Positions 5,909 through 14,946 are shown, counted from the stretch's first letter. The stretch is DNA of 16,324 nucleotides from Acholeplasmataceae bacterium UBA6235 (GCA_002441525.1 DJWH01000119.1:1-16324), one strand, 5' to 3'. Notes: generated by a model from the sequence alone, not told the origin. A program made the numbers and translations.

Positions 5909-7540
5909 ATGATTATTGTTAAAAAAGTCGAGTTATGGACACTGGTTGTTTCACTGTTTTTAAGTTTATTTGTGTTGTACACACCCAAACCAAAAATGTC
6001 TGATGGTTCGTTTTCAGCGGTACGTGCTTTAGAGCACATCGAGGTAATCTCAAGAGAACCCCATTCCGTGTTTGACCCAGTAGCTCATGAAGCGGTCAGA
6101 CAGTATATTAAAAACACCCTGATTGATTATGTGGGTGCAGGGAATGTTACCGAATATAATTACACCAAAGAAGAACTCAACGAAGGCACAGACTATGACA
6201 TTAAAAATGTTTTAGGGGTCATTCCTGGGGAAACGGAAGTAGGCATCATGCTGGTGGGCCATTATGATTCACGCGGACACATTGGTCGTTATGGTGAACT
6301 CGGTCGTTCGTATGGCGCTGCTGATGATGGCTACGCTTTAGGTACGATGTTAGAAATCGCCTATTTATATAAAGATGCTAACCCTAAAAACAGTATTTAC
6401 TTCTTATTTACGGATGCAGAAGAGACAGGTCTGTATGGGGCGAGAATGATCTCGACTGAAACCGAATTGATGGACAAGATTGGTTTTATCATCAATATCG
6501 AGGCCAGAGGTGTGAGTGGGGCAGCTTACATGTTTGAAACCTCATCCAATAACCTCAAAGTCATCGATTTTTATCGAAAAGCCAATTTGCCGGTATCTTA
6601 TAGTCTCGCCACTGCGGTTTATCAAGTGATGCCAAACTATACCGATTTTACGGAATTTCTTTTGATTGACAAACAAGGCATCAATTTCGCCGTTTTAGAA
6701 GGGTTATCGCATTACCATACCCCACTGGATAATTATTTAGAAGTTAACGTGTCATCGATTCAACATTATGGTGAACAAATCGAACCACTGGTTAAAGCGT
6801 ACGCGATGGATGAAGCCTACGGGGATGTCGATTACTTTGTTTCGAACCAGGATGCGGTATTCTTTACCTTGTTCGCGAACGTCTTCGTTTCATACAGTGA
6901 AACACTCGCCAACATCATGCATATCGTAACCTTATTGTTATTCATAGGTTTGGTTGTGTGGTTATACCGTCAAAAAGCCGTTGAACAGGGCAAGGTCTTA
7001 CATTATACCACCCGATTCTTATTGGTATTTGTGGGCTTTATTGTGGTCGCATATGGTTTCGCACAATTGATGGCACTCTTTGGTAGAACCCCATTTTCAC
7101 TCACGTATGTACGAATGAACGGGTCTGAATTACCAACCTTGTTATTCATGATTTTGTTGATTGGGATTGGATATCAATACTATACTGTAAAAGTAAACAC
7201 CCTTGAAAAGATGCATGCCTTCCTCATTTTCGGGATTGGATTCCATCTGTTATTGGCTTTGATCACAGGGTTTGTTTTATCAGGTGCATCTTTCTTATTC
7301 TTCGTGCCAGCCCTATTAGGTGTGGTGTCACTTTATGTTTCAAAAACGGATTATGTTTGGGTTAAACATGGTGTTTATGGCTTAACCACGGTCGTTTCTA
7401 TATTATTAATCGTACCGATATTATATTCATTTTTCCTCGCACTCACCGTGGGGGGCACACCGATTTTGGTTGCGTTACTATTCATCCATTTGACCGTTTT
7501 ATTACCAGTATTTAAATTACATTTAGGACTTTCCAACTAA
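5909..7540 (+). CDS. Membrane-anchored M28-family zinc metallopeptidase
   Basis: This 543-residue protein has one N-terminal membrane span (about 8-24), an extracytoplasmic peptidase domain (about 35-300) and seven or eight further spans (about 330-540). The M28 (aminopeptidase Y/Fxna-like) metal site is complete: His118 in VGHYDSRG, Asp139-Asp140 in GAADDG, the Glu171-Glu172 pair in FTDAEETGLYG (general base and zinc ligand), Glu198 in NIEARG and His270 in HYHTPLDNY. The fold probably removes N-terminal residues from peptides outside the cell. The layout, peptidase plus C-terminal multi-span region, resembles the eukaryotic ER peptidase Fxna group, and the role of the membrane part is unknown. 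The start is ATG 5909 because AAGGAG (5895-5900) lies 8 nt upstream and the promoter falls within any longer version. It is a single-gene unit with its own terminator. Confidence 0.88.
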   Translation: MIIVKKVELWTLVVSLFLSLFVLYTPKPKMSDGSFSAVRALEHIEVISREPHSVFDPVAHEAVRQYIKNTLIDYVGAGNVTEYNYTKEELNEGTDYDIKNVLGVIPGETEVGIMLVGHYDSRGHIGRYGELGRSYGAADDGYALGTMLEIAYLYKDANPKNSIYFLFTDAEETGLYGARMISTETELMDKIGFIINIEARGVSGAAYMFETSSNNLKVIDFYRKANLPVSYSLATAVYQVMPNYTDFTEFLLIDKQGINFAVLEGLSHYHTPLDNYLEVNVSSIQHYGEQIEPLVKAYAMDEAYGDVDYFVSNQDAVFFTLFANVFVSYSETLANIMHIVTLLLFIGLVVWLYRQKAVEQGKVLHYTTRFLLVFVGFIVVAYGFAQLMALFGRTPFSLTYVRMNGSELPTLLFMILLIGIGYQYYTVKVNTLEKMHAFLIFGIGFHLLLALITGFVLSGASFLFFVPALLGVVSLYVSKTDYVWVKHGVYGLTTVVSILLIVPILYSFFLALTVGGTPILVALLFIHLTVLLPVFKLHLGLSN

Positions 7541-7564
7541 GGTTACGATTTGTAACCTTTTTTT
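7539..7564 (+). terminator. Intrinsic terminator of the M28 peptidase gene
   Basis: AAGGTTAC (7539-7546) pairs with GTAACCTT (7552-7559) with a 5-nt loop, and Ts continue to 7564. The stem overlaps the stop codon. The T tract together with 7571-7576 can also form CCTTTT/AAAAGG. Confidence 0.85.
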
Positions 7565-7595
7565 ACTGGTAAAAGGAAACCGATTTCATTATAAT
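7561..7595 (+). promoter_or_regulatory. -10 box and nearby inverted repeat upstream of the GH3 gene
   Basis: A perfect TATAAT (7590-7595) lies 27 nt before the start codon. No good -35 box is at the right distance (TGGTAA at 7567-7572 is the best, 17 bases away). The inverted repeat TTTTAC-TG-GTAAAA (7561-7574) overlaps the -35 position and could be an operator, though part of it is the T tract of the preceding terminator. Confidence 0.4.
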
Positions 7596-7622
7596 ATATA
7601 TGTATTCAAACGAGGTGTTTTT

Positions 7623-10600
7623 ATGAAATCTTATTTAGAACTGTTTAAACCATTGGAAATGAAACCACTCCAAGGGTTAAAAGACCTATCCCGAATCGCC
7701 GCGACGGAAGGGATTGTCTTATTAAAGAATGACAAAAATGTATTGCCACTCCAAAACGTTAAGATCAATGTTTTTGGACGTATTCAAACCAATTACTACA
7801 AGAGTGGTACAGGTTCAGGCGGTTTGGTGAATGTGGACTACACCACATCCATCCTAGAAGCCTTACTGGAAAACCCTTTGGTTGAACTCAATAAAACCTT
7901 GGTCAACACGTACATGACTTGGGAAAAAGAACACCCATTCAATGCCGGTTCTGGCATGTGGGCGAGTGAACCATGGAGCCAAATCGAAATGACATTATCT
8001 GAAGAAACCTTACAACAAGCGAAGGATTTTTCCGATATCGCTGTGGTTTGTATTGGTAGAACCGCTGGTGAAGATAAAGACAATTCGTTATCCAAGGGGT
8101 CGTACTATTTATCCGACTTGGAATCTGAGATGATTCAAAAAGTATCCTCGACGTTCAAAAAAGTGATCGTCGTTTTAAACGTCGGTAACATCATCGATTT
8201 ATCATTTATGGATCAAAACCCAATTCAAGGGTTACTTTATGTTTGGCATGGTGGCCAAGAAGGTGGTCGTGCCGTATCTGATATCCTAACCGGCGTGTTT
8301 ACCCCATCGGGCAAACTACCTGATACGATAGCTTATCGCGTTGAAGATTACCCATCGACCGCTCATTTTGGTGGTCATGATGAAAACATCTATACTGAAG
8401 ATATTTACGTTGGATACCGCTATTTTGAAACATTCAAACCAGAAGCCGTTAGATATCCGTTTGGATTCGGCTTGTCTTATACGACATTCGATTACCATGT
8501 GCGCCAAACCACCCGTGATTTTGAATATGAAATTGATGTAAAAAATACCGGCAATTATGCGGGAAAAGCAGTCATTCAAGCCTATATCAAAGCCCCACAA
8601 GGGTTATTGGGCAAACCAGCCAAAGCCTTGGTTGGGTTTGTTAAATCAGCCCTTTTACAACCAGGTGAATCCGATACCGTATACATTCAATTTGATAAAT
8701 ACGATTTCGCATCCTATGATGAAGTCGGTTTAACGGGTAAAGCGTCCACTTACGTGCTAGAAAAAGGGTATTACCAAGTGACACTATCTACCGATGTTAA
8801 AACCGATATCACGTTCTTTGAATTTGAAATCCCAGATACGGAAATCATCGATACTTGTTATGAGGCACTGAGACCGATCAAACCGTTCAATCGATTGAAA
8901 GCATCTGTTCAAAATGGAAGATTCATTGAAAGTTATGAACCGACACCGATTAGAACCTATAAAATCAAAGATCGTATCGAAAACAATTTACCAAAAGAAA
9001 TTCAACATACGTGTCTAGAAAAGCGAAACCTCATCGATGTCTATCAACATAAGGTGTCTTTAGACGCATTTGTTTCCCAGTTGTCACTGACTGAACTTGC
9101 AGAACTGGTGAGAGGTGAAGGCATGTCTTCACCAAAAGTCACCCCAGGTACCGCATCCGCGTTTGGTGGTGTGACTGAAAAACTACAAGCTCATGGTTTA
9201 CCAATCGCGTGCTGTTCGGATGGTCCTTCAGGGATTCGTATGGATTCAGGCATGCCATCGACATCATTGCCTAATGGGACAGCACTCGCTGCAACCTTCA
9301 ACACCAACTTATTAGAAAGCTTATATTATTTGATTGGTATCGAAATGTTATCCTATCAAATCGATATTTTATTGGGGCCAGGGATGAATATCCACCGTCA
9401 CCCATTGTGTGGTCGAAACTTTGAGTATTTCTCAGAAGACCCGCAACTCACTGGCGATATGGCATCAGCCATCATTGCAGGTTTACAAGCCGCAGGGGTT
9501 ACAGGCACCCTTAAACACTTAGCCGCGAATAACCAAGAATACCGTCGTTTTGACGCCGATTCGGTGGTATCTGAACGTGCTTTAAGAGAAATCTATTTAA
9601 AGGGTTTTGAAAAAGCAGTTCGTAAAGCGCATGCGAAAGCCATCATGACTTCCTATAATCCAATCAACGGGATTTGGGCAGCTTCCAATTACGATTTAAA
9701 CACCACCATCGTCCGTAAGGAATGGGGCTTTAAAGGCATCATCATGACCGACTGGTGGGCGAAGATGAACGATGAAACCTCAACAGGGGATAAATCCAAT
9801 ACCCGTGCGATGATTCAATCTCAAAACGATTTATACATGGTCGTTGTGGACGCGTTAAACAACTCGATGAATGACAATACCATGGCGTCCTTTAATGATG
9901 GGTCGCTTACCAAAGCAGAAGCCCAAAGGGTTGCGAAAAACATTTGTCTTTATTTGATGGATTCACCATCGTTTAGACGTTTACACAACATCGAATATCG
10001 TTTCAAAGCCCCACACCACTTTACCCCACTCTTAGATGATATTAAAGTCAATGGTGAGTCCATCGCGAACTTCAACCCATTGATTGGACATTATGTGGTC
10101 AAAGCGAAGAATCATTTTTCTATTGAAGCTGTGAGCAGTGAAAAACACCACATTCAAATCAAAAAGAACGCCAACACGACGATGATCATCGTCAATAATG
10201 GCGTCGAACAAAATACGTATGTGGTAACCAATATTGAACGCATTAAGACCAGTGAATCCATCGCCGATAAAGTCGCGATGAACAAGGTGGTTAAGGTCAA
10301 TACCGAGGCTTGGGGTAAAACCAAACTGGACTTAACCCAACCACTCTATCAAAATGACGGGGTTCATTTGAACAATGGCCAAGTGAGTTTTGATAAAGAT
10401 GGCTTGATGAGTTTTGGTTTAGATGTTGCACAATATGGTAAATATATCGTTGAATTATCGATTTCTAGCAATCAAAGCAGTTTGGCTCAAATGCCAATAT
10501 CGATTTTACTGGGGGATACCGTCGCATCGACGTTAACCACCAATGGTACCGATGGTAACACCATCCATATTTCGACCCAAATCATCATCAATCAAGGCAA

Positions 10601-10673
10601 GTTCTTATTCTCATTGAAAGCCTTAAGAACTGGATTGACCATTTCAAGACTTGAATTGGTACGTCATCAATAA
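7623..10673 (+). CDS. Glycoside hydrolase family 3 enzyme with reversed domain order
   Basis: This large cytoplasmic enzyme (1016 residues, no signal peptide) is probably a beta-glucosidase or related exo-acting beta-glycosidase. The order is unusual: the GH3 C-terminal alpha/beta domain comes first (about 20-285, with GEDKDNSLS where Glu150 is the likely acid/base, and PFGFGLSYTTF near 278), then a fibronectin III-like domain (about 298-400), then the TIM-barrel catalytic domain (about 480-800), then a beta-rich tail (about 830-1016) like a carbohydrate-binding module. The barrel holds DGPSGIR, RNFEYFSEDP with Arg598, Lys631-His632 (LKHLA) and the nucleophile Asp710 in MTDWW. This order is known from some gut-type GH3 enzymes such as Ruminococcus albus BglA. 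The ribosome site GAGGTG (7612-7617) precedes ATG. No sugar transporter is adjacent, so the substrate source is unclear. Confidence 0.92.
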   Translation: MKSYLELFKPLEMKPLQGLKDLSRIAATEGIVLLKNDKNVLPLQNVKINVFGRIQTNYYKSGTGSGGLVNVDYTTSILEALLENPLVELNKTLVNTYMTWEKEHPFNAGSGMWASEPWSQIEMTLSEETLQQAKDFSDIAVVCIGRTAGEDKDNSLSKGSYYLSDLESEMIQKVSSTFKKVIVVLNVGNIIDLSFMDQNPIQGLLYVWHGGQEGGRAVSDILTGVFTPSGKLPDTIAYRVEDYPSTAHFGGHDENIYTEDIYVGYRYFETFKPEAVRYPFGFGLSYTTFDYHVRQTTRDFEYEIDVKNTGNYAGKAVIQAYIKAPQGLLGKPAKALVGFVKSALLQPGESDTVYIQFDKYDFASYDEVGLTGKASTYVLEKGYYQVTLSTDVKTDITFFEFEIPDTEIIDTCYEALRPIKPFNRLKASVQNGRFIESYEPTPIRTYKIKDRIENNLPKEIQHTCLEKRNLIDVYQHKVSLDAFVSQLSLTELAELVRGEGMSSPKVTPGTASAFGGVTEKLQAHGLPIACCSDGPSGIRMDSGMPSTSLPNGTALAATFNTNLLESLYYLIGIEMLSYQIDILLGPGMNIHRHPLCGRNFEYFSEDPQLTGDMASAIIAGLQAAGVTGTLKHLAANNQEYRRFDADSVVSERALREIYLKGFEKAVRKAHAKAIMTSYNPINGIWAASNYDLNTTIVRKEWGFKGIIMTDWWAKMNDETSTGDKSNTRAMIQSQNDLYMVVVDALNNSMNDNTMASFNDGSLTKAEAQRVAKNICLYLMDSPSFRRLHNIEYRFKAPHHFTPLLDDIKVNGESIANFNPLIGHYVVKAKNHFSIEAVSSEKHHIQIKKNANTTMIIVNNGVEQNTYVVTNIERIKTSESIADKVAMNKVVKVNTEAWGKTKLDLTQPLYQNDGVHLNNGQVSFDKDGLMSFGLDVAQYGKYIVELSISSNQSSLAQMPISILLGDTVASTLTTNGTDGNTIHISTQIIINQGKFLFSLKALRTGLTISRLELVRHQ

Positions 10674-10685
10674 AACAAAATTTGT

Positions 10686-10721
10686 AAAAAGCACCGTTTT
10701 TGGATAAATGAGTGCTTTTTT
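10686..10721 (+). terminator. Intrinsic terminator of the GH3 gene
   Basis: AAAAAGCAC (10686-10694) pairs with GTGCTTTTT (10712-10720), a 9-bp stem with a 17-nt loop and a T tract. It could work in both directions because the stem begins with five As. Confidence 0.8.
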
Positions 10722-10733
10722 CTTAATAAATGT

Positions 10734-10807
10734 TATAATTAGTTATATATTATGTATAAAGACATCACAGCGATGTTTTTTGAAGTATGTCAACACAGAT
10801 AAACATC
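10734..10807 (+). promoter_or_regulatory. Promoter and structured leader of the GGDEF/EAL operon
   Basis: A perfect TATAAT (10734-10739) is present without a good -35. Downstream, AAAGACATC (10758-10766) pairs with GATGTTTTT (10772-10780), a terminator-like hairpin with a T-rich 3' side. Its 3' arm can instead pair with AAACATC at 10801-10807 (GATGTTT/AAACATC, 7 bp). The two folds exclude each other, as in an attenuator. I recognise no known riboswitch in it. The ribosome site GAGGT (10816-10820) lies outside both. Confidence 0.4.
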
Positions 10808-10829
10808 TTTTGAATGAGGTACCACACTT

Positions 10830-13367
10830 ATGGGTCGTTATCGTATACGCTTGGCCATCATTTTTACAACCTTGTTTCTAATCCTCTCCATCATATTGGT
10901 GCTTTTTTACATGTCGATTACACGAAACTTCATATCGTCTCGTGCGGAAGAATCCTTTAGAACCTATAATTTAGGGATATCGACACGCGTTGAAGTAACC
11001 TTAAATCAGACCTATGACACGTTCAAGGAAATGGTCGATGAATACCGCGATCAAAGTCTAAATCCAGTCATTCAATTAAACGCACTCGATGCTTATGACC
11101 TCGTGGTTGAAAAATCCAATACAGGTTATACCGTCAATGGTACATTTTATAGCTACTCCTTTAGATACAATGACACGACCTATTATGATCAAAACATCAG
11201 CGTATACCCACTCAGTTTGATTTTAGATGGGTATTCTACCACCACCAATTACGTCGCGTTTGAGTATGACAATGTGGTTGCATTAATCGATGCACAAACC
11301 TATTTTAATACCATTGTAGAGCCGTTTAACGTTCTGAAATATCGCTACGTCGTATTTCATAGAGATGGGTATACATTCCTAGATCAAAAAGGCGATATGG
11401 ATACCTTACAATTTGGGGACGCATTCATCGATGGTGAACGTAACGCATTTTTCCAAGGCATCAACGGTGACGATCAAACTGCCGGTGTAGGCCAATACAC
11501 GATGTTTGATGAACCGACCTTTTTCGCTTATTCTCAGATGCAAACCCTTGAAGGTGAGGGTGGCATCTATTTTGGTCAAATCATCAATTATTACGATTTG
11601 TTGGAATCCATGGCATTTTTAACCAACAGTTTGATGTTCGCATTCATCATCATCATGATCGTGTTCATCTCAAGTATGTTCGCTGTTTATCGTATTTTGG
11701 ATTCAAAATCAGAAGACATTGAATCGGCGAGACTGATTCATTACTATGTCAAACCATACATTTTAAAAGTGAATGGTAAAGGTAAAATATTCTTTTATAA
11801 CGCGAGCTTTAAACGCAATATCCGTAATTTTAAAAAGTACAAATCTGTCGATGACATCCCGCTAAGAGATGGTGGCACAGAAGCGTTTGAAAAACTGAAA
11901 AAACAAGAACCGTTTGTTGCGAAATTCGCCGTACCAAGCGGCGAAATCTATATCCGATTCATCCCGGTTCGCTACGCATTGACCTATGCGTTGGTCGGTG
12001 ATGACATCACTAAATTAGAAGAAACCTATAAATATCACCGCGAAATCGCATTTTACAATAACATCACCAATGAACCGAATATGAACTATATGAAGGCCGA
12101 TGTGAAAGCCCTCGTCTCCGATGAAAAACGCTTTAAACATCGAAACGCTTTGGTCATCTTTGGGATTTTTAAGTATGGTGATATCACCAAGGTCATCGGT
12201 GAAAAACTGTCGGGTGAAGTACTGATTTATGTTGCGAAAACCGTCAAAGAAACCTTACAAGATTATCAAGCCTCCCTATACCATATTTCATTTGACCGTT
12301 TCGGTATATTGTTTGAAAATCTATCCGCCTACGATCAAATTGAAACATGGGGCGATCGTTTGACTGAAGCCTTTGAAAAACCCATTGATGTGGATAAAAA
12401 CAAATTCGTCTTACAATTTAGAATCGGTCAGTTCAACATCGATAGCGATGAATATGTATCGATCAATGAAGACCAAGTCTACGATAACGCGATTTTAGCC
12501 CTCAACCGTGCGGCTGCGTTCCACTCACAAAAACCAGTGGTCTATGATATTACCTTCGGACAAAGCTTATCGCGTCGCCAAGTCATCGAAACCGATATGA
12601 TGACCGGGATTGAACGCCATGAATTCGTCATGTATTTACAACCTCAATACCACATCAATTCGGAAAGAATCGTTGGTTTTGAAGCTTTGGTGCGTTGGGA
12701 TAACCCGAAATATAAACTCGACTCTCCATCTGAATTCATTGAAATCGCCGAAAATAACAATATGATCATTGATATTGGTCGTATCGTGATGAACGAAACC
12801 TTCAAACTTGCGAAAGAACTTGAAGATTACAACATTAAGATTTCGATGAACGTTTCACCGGTTCAAATATTACAAGCCGGATTCGTCACCGAACTCGTCA
12901 ACGCTTATCAACAATATGAGTTAAAAGAACATGCGATATCGATTGAAATCACAGAAACCTTCTTAATGACCTCGTTTGATATCATCATTGAAAAACTCAA
13001 ATTGTTACAATCTAGAGGTTTTGATATCCATCTAGATGACTTCGGTACAGGTTATAGCTCCCTCTTATACCTCAAAGAATTGCCAATCAACGCAATTAAA
13101 ATTGATAAAGAGTTTGTTAAGCACTCCACCGCAGACAAACACTCGCGCGCGATTATTAATATGATTATCTCGCTCGCGAAGAACTTGGACCTCGACATTA
13201 TTGCAGAAGGGGTCGAAGATGAAAAGCAATTTAAATTCTTACAAAAGAGTGGTGCCGATATCATTCAAGGGTTCTACTTAGGTAAAGCCATGAAATATGA
13301 GGATGCAATTCAACTCCTTAAAGACTATAATATTAATAGAACTGCATCATTGACAAGAAAGAGGTAA
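10830..13367 (+). CDS. Membrane sensor with PAS-like, degenerate GGDEF and intact EAL domain (c-di-GMP phosphodiesterase)
   Basis: This 845-residue protein probably hydrolyses cyclic di-GMP to pGpG in response to an extracellular signal. The order is: a membrane span (about 8-29), an extracytoplasmic sensor region (about 30-265, Cache-like by place and size), a second span (about 267-290), a PAS-like region (about 304-405), a degenerate GGDEF domain (about 410-590; the active loop reads FDRFGILF at 488-495 in place of RxGGDEF), and an EAL domain (about 595-835). The EAL site looks complete: Glu618-Ala-Leu, Asn674 (MNVSP), Glu706 (EITE), Asp736-Asp737 (DDFGTG), Lys757 (KID), Glu793 (AEGVE) and the terminal QGFYLG. 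The GGDEF domain should not synthesise c-di-GMP but may bind GTP. The next gene begins 4 nt later. A c-di-GMP riboswitch lies 1.5 kb downstream. Confidence 0.92.
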   Translation: MGRYRIRLAIIFTTLFLILSIILVLFYMSITRNFISSRAEESFRTYNLGISTRVEVTLNQTYDTFKEMVDEYRDQSLNPVIQLNALDAYDLVVEKSNTGYTVNGTFYSYSFRYNDTTYYDQNISVYPLSLILDGYSTTTNYVAFEYDNVVALIDAQTYFNTIVEPFNVLKYRYVVFHRDGYTFLDQKGDMDTLQFGDAFIDGERNAFFQGINGDDQTAGVGQYTMFDEPTFFAYSQMQTLEGEGGIYFGQIINYYDLLESMAFLTNSLMFAFIIIMIVFISSMFAVYRILDSKSEDIESARLIHYYVKPYILKVNGKGKIFFYNASFKRNIRNFKKYKSVDDIPLRDGGTEAFEKLKKQEPFVAKFAVPSGEIYIRFIPVRYALTYALVGDDITKLEETYKYHREIAFYNNITNEPNMNYMKADVKALVSDEKRFKHRNALVIFGIFKYGDITKVIGEKLSGEVLIYVAKTVKETLQDYQASLYHISFDRFGILFENLSAYDQIETWGDRLTEAFEKPIDVDKNKFVLQFRIGQFNIDSDEYVSINEDQVYDNAILALNRAAAFHSQKPVVYDITFGQSLSRRQVIETDMMTGIERHEFVMYLQPQYHINSERIVGFEALVRWDNPKYKLDSPSEFIEIAENNNMIIDIGRIVMNETFKLAKELEDYNIKISMNVSPVQILQAGFVTELVNAYQQYELKEHAISIEITETFLMTSFDIIIEKLKLLQSRGFDIHLDDFGTGYSSLLYLKELPINAIKIDKEFVKHSTADKHSRAIINMIISLAKNLDLDIIAEGVEDEKQFKFLQKSGADIIQGFYLGKAMKYEDAIQLLKDYNINRTASLTRKR

Positions 13368-13371
13368 GTTT

Positions 13372-14796
13372 ATGGAAAATATGAGTCCAACCTTAGCCGT
13401 CATATTGTTGTTATTCTTGATGATTGTGACTGCCGTTGCTGCGTATTTCCTCTATGTAAACTGGAAATATTCAGAACAAAAATGGAAAGAAGAAAAATCC
13501 ATTTTGGTCGAAGGCATCATCTCTCGATCTGCCATGAATAGCATGATAACAAATTATATATCCAAAATTGGTAAGGACAATATGTTCTCACTCGTTTACA
13601 TCGATATTGACCGTTTTTCGGAAATCATCCAAGCCTTTGGTGAAAAAGAAGCGAATAAGATGATTGAAAAAATCACCAAACGTATTCGTGGGGTTTTACC
13701 TAAAGAAGTCAAAGCGTCTCGATTTGAAAATGACATCTTCGTGGTATTTATGCCGATGGAATTTGACCAATCGGATGCGGTAGAGTTCTCGAGAAAGATT
13801 CAAGAACAAATCAATGAAACCATCACATTGTTTGGTTCAACCGATGTCAACTTAACTTCATCGATTTCGATTGCTTACTATCCGATGCATGGTGAAAACA
13901 CGAAATCCTTATTGAATTCATTGAAATTAGCGAACTATACTGTGAAGAAGACCGGTGGTAACGCCATTCGTCTATACAGCGAAGACATGAGCGAAACCGA
14001 AAGTGAATTCTTAGATTACTACTATCAAATTAAAAATGCGATCGCGAAAAAAGAATTCTTACTATATTATCACCCAATCGTGAATATCCAAACCAAAGAA
14101 GTTTATGGTGTTGAAGCCTTATTGAGATGGAACCACCCAGAACATGGGTTGTTATCCCCATTCAAGTTCATCAACATCATGGAACAATCCGGGGACATTT
14201 ATTGGGTTGGTCTATGGGGTCTTGAATCACTCATCAAGAGTTATTATGAATTCAAACAAAGCTTCCCGAAAGCCAACATCAAGTTCACCTTCAACATCAG
14301 TCCTAAACAGTTGATGAATGAAGCCTTGGCGGTTGACTTCCAACGCGTATTAAAGAAATATAAGATGAATGCGGAAAACATCATTCTTGAAATTGTTGAA
14401 TTCGCATTATTCGATCGACATAACGTGGTATTACAAAACATTACGCAGTTGAAAGCCTTGGGCTTCCAATTCGCAGTCGATGGCTTCGGTCTAGATTACG
14501 CTACATTGGCGAAACTAGAATCGATGCCACTAGATACGATCAAACTATCCAAAGAGTTCTTGAATGAAGAACACTCTTACGTTAAATCCAGATTCGTAAC
14601 CTTGCTCGTTGAGTTTGCTGAGAAGAACCAAAAGACGATCATCTCAGAAGGTATTGAAAACGAACAAATGTTACAAACCATTGCTGGCTACAATATTCAT
14701 ATCGTTCAAGGGTTTTACTTTGCCCGTCCAATGTCATTTGAGAATTTGAAAACATACTATAAAGAAACCGATTTATCCAAACTCATCCAATTATAA
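13372..14796 (+). CDS. GGDEF-EAL protein with both active sites degenerate
   Basis: This 474-residue protein has one N-terminal membrane span (about 7-27), a GGDEF domain (about 45-205) and an EAL domain (about 215-465). The GGDEF loop reads RFENDIF (117-123), so both glycines needed for synthesis are gone, although the upstream YIDIDRF metal-site segment remains. In the EAL domain, Glu248 (EALLRW), Asn308 (NISP), Glu340 (EIVE), Lys391 and Glu426 are kept, but DDFGTG has become DGFGLD (Asp370-Gly371) and the Asp after the active-site lysine is Ser393. Loss of the second metal-binding Asp predicts little or no phosphodiesterase activity. It is better viewed as a c-di-GMP-binding or partner protein. 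It lies 4 nt after the active EAL gene, whose end carries the AGAGG ribosome site, so the two are translated together and may form a heteromeric membrane complex. Confidence 0.9.
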   Translation: MENMSPTLAVILLLFLMIVTAVAAYFLYVNWKYSEQKWKEEKSILVEGIISRSAMNSMITNYISKIGKDNMFSLVYIDIDRFSEIIQAFGEKEANKMIEKITKRIRGVLPKEVKASRFENDIFVVFMPMEFDQSDAVEFSRKIQEQINETITLFGSTDVNLTSSISIAYYPMHGENTKSLLNSLKLANYTVKKTGGNAIRLYSEDMSETESEFLDYYYQIKNAIAKKEFLLYYHPIVNIQTKEVYGVEALLRWNHPEHGLLSPFKFINIMEQSGDIYWVGLWGLESLIKSYYEFKQSFPKANIKFTFNISPKQLMNEALAVDFQRVLKKYKMNAENIILEIVEFALFDRHNVVLQNITQLKALGFQFAVDGFGLDYATLAKLESMPLDTIKLSKEFLNEEHSYVKSRFVTLLVEFAEKNQKTIISEGIENEQMLQTIAGYNIHIVQGFYFARPMSFENLKTYYKETDLSKLIQL

Positions 14797-14815
14797 AAAA
14801 AATATTTCAAAACTG

Positions 14816-14844
14816 TTGACATTCTTTTTTATCGGGTGTATATT
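14816..14844 (+). promoter_or_regulatory. Promoter of the c-di-GMP riboswitch operon
   Basis: A perfect TTGACA (14816-14821), a 17-base spacer and TATATT (14839-14844) are present. Transcription would start near 14851, about 15 nt before the aptamer. No terminator separates the upstream EAL genes, so read-through from them may also reach the riboswitch. Confidence 0.8.
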
Positions 14845-14865
14845 ATAGGTGTAGTAAAATTCAAA

Positions 14866-14946
14866 CTAATGTTAAAGGCAAAACTAGAGAAATCTAGTGA
14901 CGCAAAGCTATAGGGCCTATATAAATGGTAGCCAGTTGTCATTTTT
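14866..14946 (+). promoter_or_regulatory. Cyclic di-GMP-I (GEMM) riboswitch aptamer
   Basis: The leader carries the GEMM-I signature. AAAGGCAAAA (14874-14883) is followed by P2 ACUAGA/UCUAGU (14883-14888 with 14893-14898) closed by the conserved GAAA tetraloop. Next come the invariant linker GACGCAAAGC (14899-14908) and P3, with GCUA (14907-14910) pairing UAGC (14929-14932) and GGGCCUA inside it, matching the GCCUA of the tetraloop receptor. P1 can form between AAUGUUA (14868-14874) and UUGUCAUU (14936-14943) with a mismatch. The 3' strand overlaps the following terminator. Known RNAs of this class bind c-di-GMP, with a small variant group binding cGAMP; I cannot assign the discriminating base with certainty, but the neighbouring EAL genes favour c-di-GMP. 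Confidence 0.92.

Noticed and set aside
7838..8600. Short open frames (both strands) inside the GH3 gene
   Set aside because: All lie wholly within the strongly supported GH3 coding region and lack domains or initiation signals.
13052..14441. Antisense open frames inside the two EAL genes
   Set aside because: They are complements of conserved EAL motif regions, with no promoter or ribosome site.
10830..14796. Diguanylate cyclase activity for the two GGDEF-containing proteins
   Set aside because: The active loops read FDRFGILF and RFENDIF, lacking the glycines of GG(D/E)EF, so synthesis is not expected.
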